In this document: in pieces, positions 14,776-22,388 of the stretch
How positions within the stretch are numbered: the stretch's first letter is position 1
How the letters are laid out: each line of letters starts with the position of its first letter
From: JAUXEH01 sp965602945
GTDB taxonomy: Bacteria; Acidobacteriota; Aminicenantia; Aminicenantales; Aminicenantaceae
Reading direction: 5' to 3'
DNA: 28,388 bases
Assembly (NCBI GenBank): GCA_965602945.1
Contig: CBFDBC010000018.1
Span: 1-28,388, forward strand
Notes under the pieces: generated by a model
The model's input: the letters and a program-made list of their open reading frames with translations, nothing else
The model's database searches: none
Told to the model about the DNA's origin: nothing
Program-made: the position numbers and the translations under genes

Positions 14776-16260
14776 CTAAGACTTAAGGGTGGAATTCAGC
14801 TCATAGCCGGCTCGATAGGGGTACTTGTCGAAGAGGACGGGACCTCCTGCTGCCCGGGGGTCTCCTGAGGCCTTGAGCTCATCCAGGAGGTGTGCCGAAA
14901 GTTTTGCCCTTACTTGTTCATACCCGTTTTCCAGGGCCACATTGTGAAGCTGGTCGGCATCTTTCTCGAGATCGTAGAGCTCCTCGGCCGGTCGTTTACC
15001 GAATGACAGGGAAAAGAAGGTCTGGATCTCGGGATGATCCCGGTTATCCATGAGGAAGGCCTTAGTCGGACCGTCGTCACAGTCGGCGAAGCTCCCCATG
15101 GGGTGAGTTCCCCCGTCCGGGACTCCGGCCGGCCACCTTTCGGGTTCGAAGTTGCGTATGTAGAGCCAGCGCCGCGTGCGGATCCCACGGCAGGGATACC
15201 CTCCCATATCCGGCGCCTGCTGTGCCGGCACGTGCCGCTCCTTGCCGAAGATCACGTGGTCGCGAGCCTCATCGACCTGCCCCGAACGAGCGACTCTCAG
15301 GAGCGGGAGCAGGGACCGTCCCGTCATCTGGGGCGGTATTCCCAAGCCAGCTGTCTCGAGAAACGTCGGGGCGAAATCGGCAAAGGATACAAAATCCGTC
15401 ACGCGGTGGCCGGATTTTATCCTGCTGCCCCAACGTATGGCGAGCGGGACATGCACTCCCATGTCATAGAGGTTGCTCTTACACCGGGGAAAGGGCATGC
15501 CGTGATCGCCGGTCATGACGATGATGGTGTTGTCGATCTCGCCGGTCTGCTCCAACTGCGTGATGGCCCTGGCACAGTCCGAATCAAAGCGCTGGACCTC
15601 GAAATAATAGTCCGCGATATCGGACCGGATCTCCGGCCGATCCGGGTAGAAACCCGGGACCTTGATGGCGTCCAGATCCATTCCCGATGCAGCCCCGGAG
15701 CCTGCCTCGTAGGAGCGGTGGGGGTCGGAGCTCCCCAACCAGAAACAGAAGGGTGCAGAAGCAGGGCGTGCTGACAAAAATTCATCAAAACCCCCGGGAT
15801 AATGGATGCCGCCCGGATGACTGTCGGTATAACCCCCGGCCTCGAGGTCGCCGGGACCCCAGCATTTGCGCCAGTACCCGACGTGATAGCCGGCCTGTTG
15901 CAGAAGAAGGGGATAGACCGGGTGTTTCATGTCGAGTGTCGACCACAGGTTAGCGCCTTGTCCCAGCCTCCAGTGGTACTGGCCGGTGAGGACAGCGTTT
16001 CTGCTGGGGGTACAGGAGGGGCTGGTGACGTAGGCATGCTCGAAACCGATGCCCTCTCGGACCAGGCGATCGAAGGTCGGCGTCCGCACGACCTGGTCTC
16101 CATAGGCACCGGCATGAGGCCAGCCCCAGTCATCGGCGATGCAGAAGAGGATGTTGGGACGGAGGGATTCTTCCGGAGGGCGGCAGCTCCATTGACCGGC
16201 CAGGGAAGCGGCTCCCAGTCCCAGTGTCTTTAGAAATGTCCGGCGGTTGGTACGGCTCAT
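14776..16260 (-). CDS. TAT-exported type I sulfatase
   Basis: The 494-residue arylsulfatase-family hydrolase cleaves a sulfate ester, probably on a carbohydrate. The N-terminus NRRTFLKTLGLG is a twin-arginine signal, so it acts outside the cytoplasm. The sulfatase signature CTPSR is at 83-87. Its Cys must be oxidised to formylglycine by a separate maturase not seen here. Metal ligands include the DD in ADDWG (43-44) and the D/H of GDHGMPFPR. The body ends with the usual LYDLEKDADQLHNVA segment. The ATG has a weak GAGG site. It follows the small membrane-protein gene by 30 bases. It ends just before the -35 box of the downstream promoter. The substrate is unknown. Confidence 0.92.
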   Translation of the reverse strand: MSRTNRRTFLKTLGLGAASLAGQWSCRPPEESLRPNILFCIADDWGWPHAGAYGDQVVRTPTFDRLVREGIGFEHAYVTSPSCTPSRNAVLTGQYHWRLGQGANLWSTLDMKHPVYPLLLQQAGYHVGYWRKCWGPGDLEAGGYTDSHPGGIHYPGGFDEFLSARPASAPFCFWLGSSDPHRSYEAGSGAASGMDLDAIKVPGFYPDRPEIRSDIADYYFEVQRFDSDCARAITQLEQTGEIDNTIIVMTGDHGMPFPRCKSNLYDMGVHVPLAIRWGSRIKSGHRVTDFVSFADFAPTFLETAGLGIPPQMTGRSLLPLLRVARSGQVDEARDHVIFGKERHVPAQQAPDMGGYPCRGIRTRRWLYIRNFEPERWPAGVPDGGTHPMGSFADCDDGPTKAFLMDNRDHPEIQTFFSLSFGKRPAEELYDLEKDADQLHNVALENGYEQVRAKLSAHLLDELKASGDPRAAGGPVLFDKYPYRAGYELNSTLKS

Positions 16261-16290
16261 GCTGCCTCGATCCGGAAGGGAAGTCCGAGA

Positions 16291-16461
16291 CTATTTGTTC
16301 TTAGCATTTTTAGAGAGCAGGACCAGCCCGGTGATGGGGGCGAAAAACAAGCCTAGAAAGAACCACAACCAGGCACTCTGGTCCTTTTCCTGTGCCCAGT
16401 AGGCACAGAAGATCCCAAACAGGAAATTCACCAGCGCCACGCTGGCGTAATGGTCAGACAT
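16291..16461 (-). CDS. Small membrane protein (56 residues), unknown function
   Basis: This short frame has an excellent AAGGAGG ribosome site before its ATG. Residues about 7-24 (VALVNFLFGIFCAYWAQ) and 33-50 (WLWFFLGLFFAPITGLVL) are hydrophobic, giving two membrane helices with a charged loop (EKDQ) and a basic tail (KNAKNK). The arrangement resembles the many small two-helix proteins of the SHOCT/YqaE-like size class, but I do not recognise the family. It precedes the sulfatase on the same strand and may share its transcript. Confidence 0.75.
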   Translation of the reverse strand: MSDHYASVALVNFLFGIFCAYWAQEKDQSAWLWFFLGLFFAPITGLVLLSKNAKNK

Positions 16462-16551
16462 TTATTCCTCCTTTTTGCTTGCGTTACCAATTCCATTCCA
16501 CAGGAGCGTGTCTTTTATATCACAGAACCATGTTTTTTTTTGAGCTTTTAC

Positions 16552-16580
16552 TTGACAAGATGGTTCTTAATCAGTATATT
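16552..16580 (+). promoter_or_regulatory. Strong sigma70-type promoter for 16631-18037
   Basis: TTGACA at 16552-16557 and TATATT at 16575-16580 are separated by 17 bases. The predicted start is near 16587, about 45 bases before the ATG at 16631. An eight-T run precedes the -35 region. The gene on the other side (16461) reads away from it. Confidence 0.8.
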
Positions 16581-16630
16581 TCAAATGAAATGAAGTTAAT
16601 AGGATATGAAATAAGAGTGGAGAGGTTGTC

Positions 16631-17401
16631 ATGCCCGTAACGAAAAAGCTGAAAGCAACCCAGAAGTGGATGATCGTCTTCACGGCCGTGCTGCTCGCCG
16701 CCGTGATAGTGGCCAGGATCTTCTTCGGGGAAGTGGGTTTCTACTGGGCGCTGGGATCGGTTCAGGTCCTCATGGCCGGGATCCATCTCCTGGTCCTGTT
16801 GCGAACCCGGAATCCGGTCTATCTGATCACGGTCCTGTTCTATATCTCTCTGGCCCTGGTTTTCCTGCCGCCCCTGGCCGGCCATCCCTGGCGGCTTTTC
16901 TTTGCGGTGGCGGGCGCGATCGTGCTGATCCTCCACACTATCGTGCTGATCTCCAAGCAGATCAACTGGAGGTACCGCGAGATCCTGGAGCTGGCCGCCC
17001 GGCCGGTGGAGAGTGCGGCGGACGGGTTTACCTCACGGCCGTACCCCTCCGGCAGTGCCGAGTTCACCGGGGAGGATGCCCGGGGGCTGGCGCGCTTCCT
17101 TCTGAGATATGTGGTGGCTTATCCTGTCTTCGAGGCCGACCGGGTCGTCCTGGTTATCCCCCGCTATATGTGGAGCTATCTGATTTTTTTTAAGAGGAAC
17201 TATGACAACGAGACGTATATCGCCTTCACGGCTTCCGGCGAGGTCTCCGTGCGGATCGCCAGGCCCGACTACCAGGCCTACAAGGAGGAGCTGACCTTCG
17301 ATCAGCTCTGCGCATCCCTGGGAGATCTCTTCAAGCAGTTCATGGGCATGTACCGGAAGGGTGAAACCAAAGCCATCATCGAGCGGCTTAACGCCGTCTA
17401 A
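16631..17401 (+). CDS. Four-helix membrane protein with cytoplasmic domain, unknown function
   Basis: The 256-residue protein has four predicted membrane helices at about 13-32, 37-57, 62-80 and 85-107. A soluble C-terminal domain (108-256) follows, with segments such as VVLVIPRYMWSYLIFF and YIAFTASGEVSVRIARPDYQAYKEEL. I do not recognise the family. The start at 16631 is the first ATG after the promoter, with GGAGAGG upstream. The next gene begins 12 bases after its stop, and the two are probably a unit. Pairing a membrane protein with a winged-helix protein suggests membrane-linked sensing or control of DNA binding, but no sensor motif is visible. Confidence 0.85.
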   Translation: MPVTKKLKATQKWMIVFTAVLLAAVIVARIFFGEVGFYWALGSVQVLMAGIHLLVLLRTRNPVYLITVLFYISLALVFLPPLAGHPWRLFFAVAGAIVLILHTIVLISKQINWRYREILELAARPVESAADGFTSRPYPSGSAEFTGEDARGLARFLLRYVVAYPVFEADRVVLVIPRYMWSYLIFFKRNYDNETYIAFTASGEVSVRIARPDYQAYKEELTFDQLCASLGDLFKQFMGMYRKGETKAIIERLNAV

Positions 17402-17413
17402 GGGGAGAGGACC

Positions 17414-18037
17414 ATGAATGAGGAATCGACCTCCAGCTTCGAGTCGGCTCAGAGACTGGCCGGCCTGGTGGCCAAGGATTATGCCCGGGACTTCTTCCGC
17501 CTGCTGGTGATGTACAGAGACATCTCCGCATCGGAGGCTGCCGCGCGGCTTTCGCTGCATGTAAAAACAGCCCAGGATTTTCTTGAAGGCCTGGAAGCCT
17601 CCGGGATCGCAAGCAAGCGGGAGGCGGCGGAAAAGAAGCGACCCTACTTCCGGTTCTCGCTCAAGGAGAGGGCGATCAAAATTTCTGTCAACCTGGATTC
17701 TCTCCATGATTCGGAGGGAGAGTCAACACGCCGGGATTGGCGGATCCGGGAACGCAAGGCTTCCGGAGCTCTGTTCAAGGAAGGCCGGGACAACCGCATC
17801 TCCGCGGTCCATGTGTATGAAGGCAAAGGGCGTTCACGGGCGGAAAGGCGGCTGAGCCTGACGGAGTGCCAGGGCCGCTTCCTGTTCCACCTGCCTTTTC
17901 CGACGGAAGACTTGATAAGTGTCTCGGAGATCGCCGCCAAGGCCGGAGTCGAACCGGACTGCCTCCCCGAGATCGTGGATCTCGTTGACTTACTCCAGCA
18001 GAATGATGTGATCGAGGTCGAAAAACCAGAGGGCTGA
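17414..18037 (+). CDS. Winged-helix protein, ArsR/MarR-like fold, unknown target
   Basis: This 207-residue soluble protein has a winged-helix segment at about 27-92. Helices around ISASEAAARLSLHVKTAQDFLEGLEASG look like the recognition part. KREAAEKKRPYFRFSLKE looks like a beta wing rich in basic residues. A C-terminal helical part (about 160-207) may dimerise or form a second small domain. AGGGGAGAGG precedes the ATG. It is co-oriented with the membrane protein upstream. It is likely a DNA-binding regulator, possibly controlling its own promoter at 16552-16580. It converges with the serine hydrolase gene, leaving only 16 bases between them and no visible terminator. Confidence 0.75.
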   Translation: MNEESTSSFESAQRLAGLVAKDYARDFFRLLVMYRDISASEAAARLSLHVKTAQDFLEGLEASGIASKREAAEKKRPYFRFSLKERAIKISVNLDSLHDSEGESTRRDWRIRERKASGALFKEGRDNRISAVHVYEGKGRSRAERRLSLTECQGRFLFHLPFPTEDLISVSEIAAKAGVEPDCLPEIVDLVDLLQQNDVIEVEKPEG

Positions 18038-18053
18038 GCCTGGCTTCCGGTGC

Positions 18054-19205
18054 TCAGTGGTCCTTTGTGTCCATACGGGCGGCGATCAGCCGTTCGATGA
18101 TCCCCCGGTACATGCGCATCGGCGTCTGCCGGCCGTAGGGCGGGACCGCCGTCTTGTGTGCGATGGCCATGTCCAGGGCGGGCAGCACGGATATGTACTG
18201 GCCGTAGGCTCCGCTGGCCGTGTAGCCGCCCTCCCAGGGACCGACGGCATTGGGCCCGTCCAGGACCCACCACATGTAGCCGTAGCCGAAGTCGCCCTTA
18301 CGGTAGGGCTCCGGGTTCATGTTCTCGACCCGTGTCTTGACACGGCTTATCGTTTTGGTCCAGTTCTCGGGGACCACCTGGCGGCTGTCCCATTTCCCTT
18401 TCCGCAGCATCAGGTAGCCGATCCGGGCCATGTCGCGGGTGGACAGCCAGATGTGGTAGGCCGGGTAAAGGGACCGCGTGAGGTTGCCCGACTTGCGTTG
18501 GGCCAGGCGATCGAAGTCCTGCATGTTGAGGGGCACCGCCAGGTCGCGCTCCAGGGCGTCGTAGATGGTCTGGTGGGTCAGTTTTTCGAAGATGTATCCG
18601 GCGCAGTTGAAATCCCAGTTGTTGTAGAGGAAGTACCTGCCCGGTTCCTGGGAGCCACGGGGCGGGGCCGAGGCCGTGCTGTCTCCGCTGTTGGAGGCGG
18701 GGTGGTAGATACCGGAGCGGGCGGTGATCAGGTGGCCGATGGTGGCCTTCGTCTCCACCGGCAGCAGCCCGTCGATGTCCGAGATCCCCAGCTGTTCGAG
18801 GGTCGTGTCGAGGCGGATGGTCCTGTCCATCACATATTTTCCGTACAGGATGGAGAGGATGCTCTTGCGGACCGAGGCCAGGTAGCTCAGCTGTTCGAGG
18901 TCGCCGTATTCGTAGAGGACCCGGCCGCCGACCACGACCAGGAGCCCCGTGGTGTCCAGGGTTTTTACGTATTCGGTCACCTTGTCCAGTCCGGCCTGCG
19001 AATAACCGGCCGAAGAGGGATCCGTGATCCTCTGCCAGGTATCGCCCGGGTATACGAAATCCGGGCTCGCCTCCGCTGTATCCTGGGCTGTCGGGGCTAT
19101 ACCTGTGCCCAGCAGCAGGAGCATCAGGGCCGCGGACAGGGCCGCGGTTTTTCCTGTGGCGGCCGGGAAGCGGGACCGGATGCGCAGAACTTTCAATGTG
19201 TTCAT
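18054..19205 (-). CDS. Serine hydrolase of the beta-lactamase/penicillin-binding class C family
   Basis: The 383-residue protein starts with a long hydrophobic signal segment (about 20-40), so it is probably exported or membrane-anchored. The active-site S-x-x-K is S111-V-R-K114. The Y-x-N motif is Y193-N-N195. A C-terminal HKT near residue 352 takes the place of KTG. This layout is shared by class C beta-lactamases, esterases and D-amino-acid peptidases. Nothing in the motifs proves antibiotic hydrolysis, and esterase or peptidase activity is more usual for such genes. The ATG at 19205 has AAGGAGGG at good distance. It follows the SDR gene by 18 bases, probably one transcript. Confidence 0.87.
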   Translation of the reverse strand: MNTLKVLRIRSRFPAATGKTAALSAALMLLLLGTGIAPTAQDTAEASPDFVYPGDTWQRITDPSSAGYSQAGLDKVTEYVKTLDTTGLLVVVGGRVLYEYGDLEQLSYLASVRKSILSILYGKYVMDRTIRLDTTLEQLGISDIDGLLPVETKATIGHLITARSGIYHPASNSGDSTASAPPRGSQEPGRYFLYNNWDFNCAGYIFEKLTHQTIYDALERDLAVPLNMQDFDRLAQRKSGNLTRSLYPAYHIWLSTRDMARIGYLMLRKGKWDSRQVVPENWTKTISRVKTRVENMNPEPYRKGDFGYGYMWWVLDGPNAVGPWEGGYTASGAYGQYISVLPALDMAIAHKTAVPPYGRQTPMRMYRGIIERLIAARMDTKDH

Positions 19206-19223
19206 GTTCAGATTCCCTCCTTG

Positions 19224-19982
19224 TCAGGACCTGAGATAGGATGCCCCGTTCACGTCCAGGATGCACCCTGTCATAAATTCTGAGCCTTCAGAAGCCAGGA
19301 ATATGACTGCCCGGGCCACCTCTTCGGGTGTGGCCACCCGGTTCAGGGGGCTCTGGCCGCGGATGGCATCTCCCTCAGGGCCGGCCAGGCCCTCCACGGA
19401 CATTTCCGTCGCCACCCAGCCGGGGGCCACGGCGAAGACGAAGATGGTGTGGGGCGCCAGCGCCTGGGCCAGGGACTGGCTCATGGCGTTCTGGCCCGCC
19501 TTGCTCGCCCCATAGGCCGGTGCCTCCGGTTCACCCCGAAAGGCGCCGCGTGAGGTCACGTTCACGATCCTGCCTCCGCCTTTCTCCATCATGTGCCTTG
19601 CCACGCAGTAGGATGCATGGGCGGATCCCATCAGGTTTATGTCGATGGTGCGCCGCCAGTTGTTGACCCATTCCTCGAAAGAGACGCCGGCCAGAAGATG
19701 CTCCTCGAAAATCCCGGCATTGTTCACCAGGATGTCGATGCGGCCCATACGCTTGATCACGCTATCGACCATGGCGGAAACCGCCTCTGGGTCAGCCACA
19801 TCGGCCCTGACCTTCATGTGGGGCCCGCCCTTCAGGCTGCTCAGAGTTTCGTCGGCGGCAGCTTCGTTCACGTTGTAGTGTACAGCGATCCGCGATCCCC
19901 TGTCTGCCAGGGCTGCGGCCACGGCCCGCCCGATCCCCCGGGAGGCCCCGGTCACCAATGCCATCTTGTCTGAAAAATCCAT
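19224..19982 (-). CDS. Short-chain dehydrogenase/reductase
   Basis: This 252-residue classical SDR has TGASRGIG (11-18), NNAG (87-90), and the catalytic S144, Y157 and K161 (YGASK). The C-terminal ILDVNGASYLRS is usual. It is NAD(P)-dependent, probably a 3-oxoacyl or sugar/steroid-type alcohol dehydrogenase. The ATG has AGGAAGAGG upstream. It is paired with the serine hydrolase downstream. Substrate unknown. It is not closely similar to the SDR at 4748-5494 outside the family motifs. Confidence 0.88.
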   Translation of the reverse strand: MDFSDKMALVTGASRGIGRAVAAALADRGSRIAVHYNVNEAAADETLSSLKGGPHMKVRADVADPEAVSAMVDSVIKRMGRIDILVNNAGIFEEHLLAGVSFEEWVNNWRRTIDINLMGSAHASYCVARHMMEKGGGRIVNVTSRGAFRGEPEAPAYGASKAGQNAMSQSLAQALAPHTIFVFAVAPGWVATEMSVEGLAGPEGDAIRGQSPLNRVATPEEVARAVIFLASEGSEFMTGCILDVNGASYLRS

Positions 19983-20036
19983 GCGTCACCTCTTCCTGAA
20001 TCTATCACAAATCATGCGCCTCTGTGAATCGCCGAA

Positions 20037-20399
20037 TCATGGTCTCGGATCCGGCAGCGGATCGACCAGCAGTTTTATCCCGTCTATGATTTCATTTATC
20101 CTTTCGGGGGACAAGGAACCGAGCTTGTCTTTCAGGTCCGACTTGTTGACCGTGACGACCTGGGAGATATTGGCCACGCTATTTTTACCGAGATTCGCCT
20201 CCCCTTTGTTCAGCGTAACATTCCCCGGAGCCTGGGACCTTCTCAGATTTGTGGTCAATGCACAAACTACCACGGTGTTGATGCGGCTGGCGTTGAAGAC
20301 GTCATTTTGGATAACGACATGGGGATGGCGGAATCCCGGTTCCGAACCTTTGGGAGAGCCCAGATCCAACCAATAAATATCACCCTGCCTGATCGTCAT
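20037..20399 (-). CDS. mazF: MazF/PemK-type mRNA interferase toxin
   Basis: This 120-residue toxin of the MazF family would cut mRNA at short sequence motifs when not bound by its antitoxin. The N-terminus RQGDIYWLDLGSPKGSEPGFRHPHVVIQND is the family hallmark, with the catalytic Arg region. The later SVANISQVVTVNK segment carries the conserved Thr/Gln strand. The frame is open upstream, but the ATG at 20399 begins the conserved fold. It overlaps the antitoxin end by 20 bases, a layout common in such pairs. The product looks full length and intact. Confidence 0.93.
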   Translation of the reverse strand: MTIRQGDIYWLDLGSPKGSEPGFRHPHVVIQNDVFNASRINTVVVCALTTNLRRSQAPGNVTLNKGEANLGKNSVANISQVVTVNKSDLKDKLGSLSPERINEIIDGIKLLVDPLPDPRP

Positions 20400-20646
20400 C
20401 GGGGTCCTCCCTGAGGATCGTTTCCACGTAATGTTCTTGAGACTTCCTGCACAGGAGCCTTTCTGATGGAGTTTCTTCATAAGCATAGGCTGAATTCAAG
20501 GCTTCGAGCAGTTCGAAAGCCCGCGATTTTTCCAGATATTCCTCAACGGCTCTGCGAAAAATCTGGCTCCTTGAGGTTTTGTTTTTTTGTGCTAGCTTAC
20601 TCACCTCTTCGAAAAGATGATCGGGTATGGATATGGCTGTTTTCAT
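20380..20646 (-). CDS. Ribbon-helix-helix antitoxin (MazE-type partner)
   Basis: The 88-residue antitoxin has an N-terminal ribbon-helix-helix domain (MKTAISIPDHLFEEVSKLAQ then SRSQIFRRAVEEYLEK) that binds DNA. An acidic C-terminal part (EDPDDDQAG) should wrap the toxin. The start at 20646 is preferred over an in-frame ATG at 20676 because the RHH domain begins here. The probable transcription start falls at or near this ATG, and no ribosome-binding site is visible, so it may be translated from a leaderless message. A 15-base palindrome covers the start. Confidence 0.88.
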   Translation of the reverse strand: MKTAISIPDHLFEEVSKLAQKNKTSRSQIFRRAVEEYLEKSRAFELLEALNSAYAYEETPSERLLCRKSQEHYVETILREDPDDDQAG

Positions 20647-20681
20647 ACTAATAGTATGACAATTGATAGTACCCATGTCAA
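20644..20681 (-). promoter_or_regulatory. Autoregulatory promoter/operator of the toxin-antitoxin pair
   Basis: On the minus strand, TTGACA (20676-20681) and TACTAT (20651-20656) form a promoter with a 19-base spacer (18 with ATACTA). A perfect palindrome CATACTA-A-TAGTATG (20644-20658) covers the -10 box and the antitoxin ATG. It is the likely site where the RHH antitoxin represses its own operon. Confidence 0.75.
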
Positions 20682-21005
20682 TACTTTTACTTGTCTTGCA
20701 GATATCCTCAATATTCTAGAAAACGATTCTTTCCCTCCCGATATCTCAATATTGCATGAATAAAAAATCCTCTGGATCGAAACTGATGTGAAGTATAGAG
20801 AAGCGGCCCTGCAGCTAAATGTTTGCCTTGCGCCGACTTGCAGCCCGGTTTGAAATTCGGGAGGTTCTGGCGTCCATAGGGGAACGGCTCACGCCGTAAA
20901 TAATCTCTCACACTCCTATGGCTCCAATATAGATCATTTCCCCCCGCTCGTGATGACGGTCCAGTGGGCTGGACATTGACAACAGCGATTTTGACGTGAT
21001 AGGTT
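20682..21005. other. Non-coding divergent intergenic region
   Basis: About 320 bases lie between the antitoxin promoter and the Gfo/Idh promoter. I see no credible gene. A 67-residue frame (20708-20911, minus) has no ribosome site and no recognisable motif. The region holds an imperfect direct repeat, GATATC(C)TCAATATT, at 20701-20715 and 20740-20753. It also holds a 6-base-stem hairpin at 20959-20974. Confidence 0.5.
20959..20974. promoter_or_regulatory. Perfect hairpin GTCCAG-TGGG-CTGGAC, possible operator
   Basis: A 6-base perfect dyad with a 4-base loop lies about 30 bases upstream of the proposed -35 of the Gfo/Idh operon. There is no T-run, so it is not a terminator. It could be a regulator site. 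The evidence is symmetry only. Confidence 0.3.
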
Positions 21006-21034
21006 TTGTCCGAGGGTGAATATCTAAATACAAT
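21006..21034 (+). promoter_or_regulatory. Probable promoter of the Gfo/Idh-DUF6807-enolase operon
   Basis: TTGTCC (21006-21011) and TACAAT (21029-21034) are separated by 17 bases. They are followed closely by a GAGGAGAGG ribosome site and the ATG at 21055. The untranslated leader would be short, about 15 bases. An upstream TTGACA at 20976-20981 with a poor -10 is an alternative. Confidence 0.5.
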
Positions 21035-21054
21035 ATTCCTTTGAGGAGAGGATC

Positions 21055-22386
21055 ATGTCTCGATCGAAAACTCAGAATGGTTTCTCACGTCGAGATTTTC
21101 TGAAGGCCGCCGCCGTGACGGCCGCGGCTCCGGCTATCGTCCCATCATCGGTCTTCGGCCGCCCGGCCCCCAGCGACACCATGCTGATGGGCTGCATCGG
21201 CACGGGGCGCCAGGGTCAAGGGGACATGCAGTCGCTGATCTACCGCGGCCTGGAGCTCGGCGCGCGGGTGGTGGCCGTGTGCGATGTGGATGCGCACCGC
21301 ATGGAGGACGCCCAGTGGCTGGCGGACAAGATCTATGCCTCGGAACTGGGAAAAGACGGCTACAAGGGAATTGCCGCCTACCGTGATTTCCGGGAGGTGC
21401 TGGCGCGGAAGGACATCGACGGCGTCCTGATCGTGACGCCTGACCACTGGCATGCCTTCCATGCCGTGGCCGCGGCGAACGCCGGCAAAGACATCTACCT
21501 TGAAAAGCCCATGACCTATACCATCGAGGAAGGGAAGCGGCTGGTCGAGGCGGTCCGCAGGAACAAGGTCCTCCTGCAGGTGGGATCGCAGCAGCGCTCC
21601 TCCACGTACTTCAGGATGGCCTGCGAGCTGACTCGCAACCAGAGGATCGGCAAGCTCCACACCATCCATGTCTGGCTTCCTCCGGACCAGGGGACGGGCG
21701 ATCCCCAGGTGATGCCTGTCCCAAAGAACCTCGATTACGATGCATGGCTGGGACCTGCCAAGGAGGCACCCTTCTCGGAAGACCGCGTGCATCCCCAGCG
21801 GGGGTACAGCCGCCCGGGCTGGCTCCAGATCGAGGGATACTGCCGCGGCATGATCACGGGCTGGGGATCGCATATGAACGACACGGCCCAGTGGGGCCAC
21901 GGCACGGATCACACCGGGCCGGTCGAGATAGAGGCCTGGGCCGAATTCCCGGACCGGGGACTGTTCGATGTGCACACGACCTACCGGGCCGACGGGGTGT
22001 ATGCTGACGGGGTCCGGCTGATCCAGGAGACAGGTGAACCCGCCGGTGTCCGCTTCGAGGGAGACAGGGGATTCATCTTTGTCCAGCGCGGCAAGATCGA
22101 GGCCTCAGACCGGGAGATCCTGAAGCAGGAGATCGGGGACGACGAAACCAAGCTCTATGTCAGCAACAACCACATGCGCAACTTCCTGGAGTGTATGCGC
22201 AGCCGCAAGGCGCCCATCACTCCCGTGGAGGTGGGGCACCGCTCAAACTCGATCTGTGTCATCACTCACATAGCCATGAAGCTGGGCCGGAAGCTGAAGT
22301 GGGATCCCGAGGCCGAGCGGTTCGTGGGTGACGACGAAGCCAACAGCTGGCTGGACTATGCACACCGCCAACCCTGGACAGTCTGA
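21055..22386 (+). CDS. TAT-exported Gfo/Idh/MocA family oxidoreductase
   Basis: This 443-residue NAD(P)-dependent sugar-type dehydrogenase is predicted to be exported. SRRDFLKAAAV (11-21) is a twin-arginine signal ending near SSVFG. The Rossmann part has GCIGTGRQGQGD (46-57) and VCDVD (75-79). The EKPM motif (150-153) carries the catalytic Lys. It resembles exported Gfo/Idh proteins common in Planctomycetota, Bacteroidota and Acidobacteriota. GAGGAGAGG precedes the ATG. The next gene starts 3 bases after its stop codon ends. Substrate unknown. Partners in the operon suggest processing of a sugar or sugar acid outside the cytoplasm. Confidence 0.92.
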   Translation: MSRSKTQNGFSRRDFLKAAAVTAAAPAIVPSSVFGRPAPSDTMLMGCIGTGRQGQGDMQSLIYRGLELGARVVAVCDVDAHRMEDAQWLADKIYASELGKDGYKGIAAYRDFREVLARKDIDGVLIVTPDHWHAFHAVAAANAGKDIYLEKPMTYTIEEGKRLVEAVRRNKVLLQVGSQQRSSTYFRMACELTRNQRIGKLHTIHVWLPPDQGTGDPQVMPVPKNLDYDAWLGPAKEAPFSEDRVHPQRGYSRPGWLQIEGYCRGMITGWGSHMNDTAQWGHGTDHTGPVEIEAWAEFPDRGLFDVHTTYRADGVYADGVRLIQETGEPAGVRFEGDRGFIFVQRGKIEASDREILKQEIGDDETKLYVSNNHMRNFLECMRSRKAPITPVEVGHRSNSICVITHIAMKLGRKLKWDPEAERFVGDDEANSWLDYAHRQPWTV

Positions 22387-22388
22387 GG

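Noticed and set aside
18054..19205. Antibiotic-resistance beta-lactamase, possibly linked with the BlaI/M56 pair
   Set aside because: The S-x-x-K/Y-x-N fold is shared with esterases and peptidases. The BlaI/M56 genes are 6 kb away and carry TonB-C domains rather than a penicillin sensor.
20701..20753. GATATC(C)TCAATATT direct repeat as an iteron or integration site
   Set aside because: Only two short imperfect copies, and no replication or integrase gene nearby.
20708..20911. 67-residue minus-strand frame in the intergenic region
   Set aside because: No ribosome site, no motif and no partner gene. It reads as chance.
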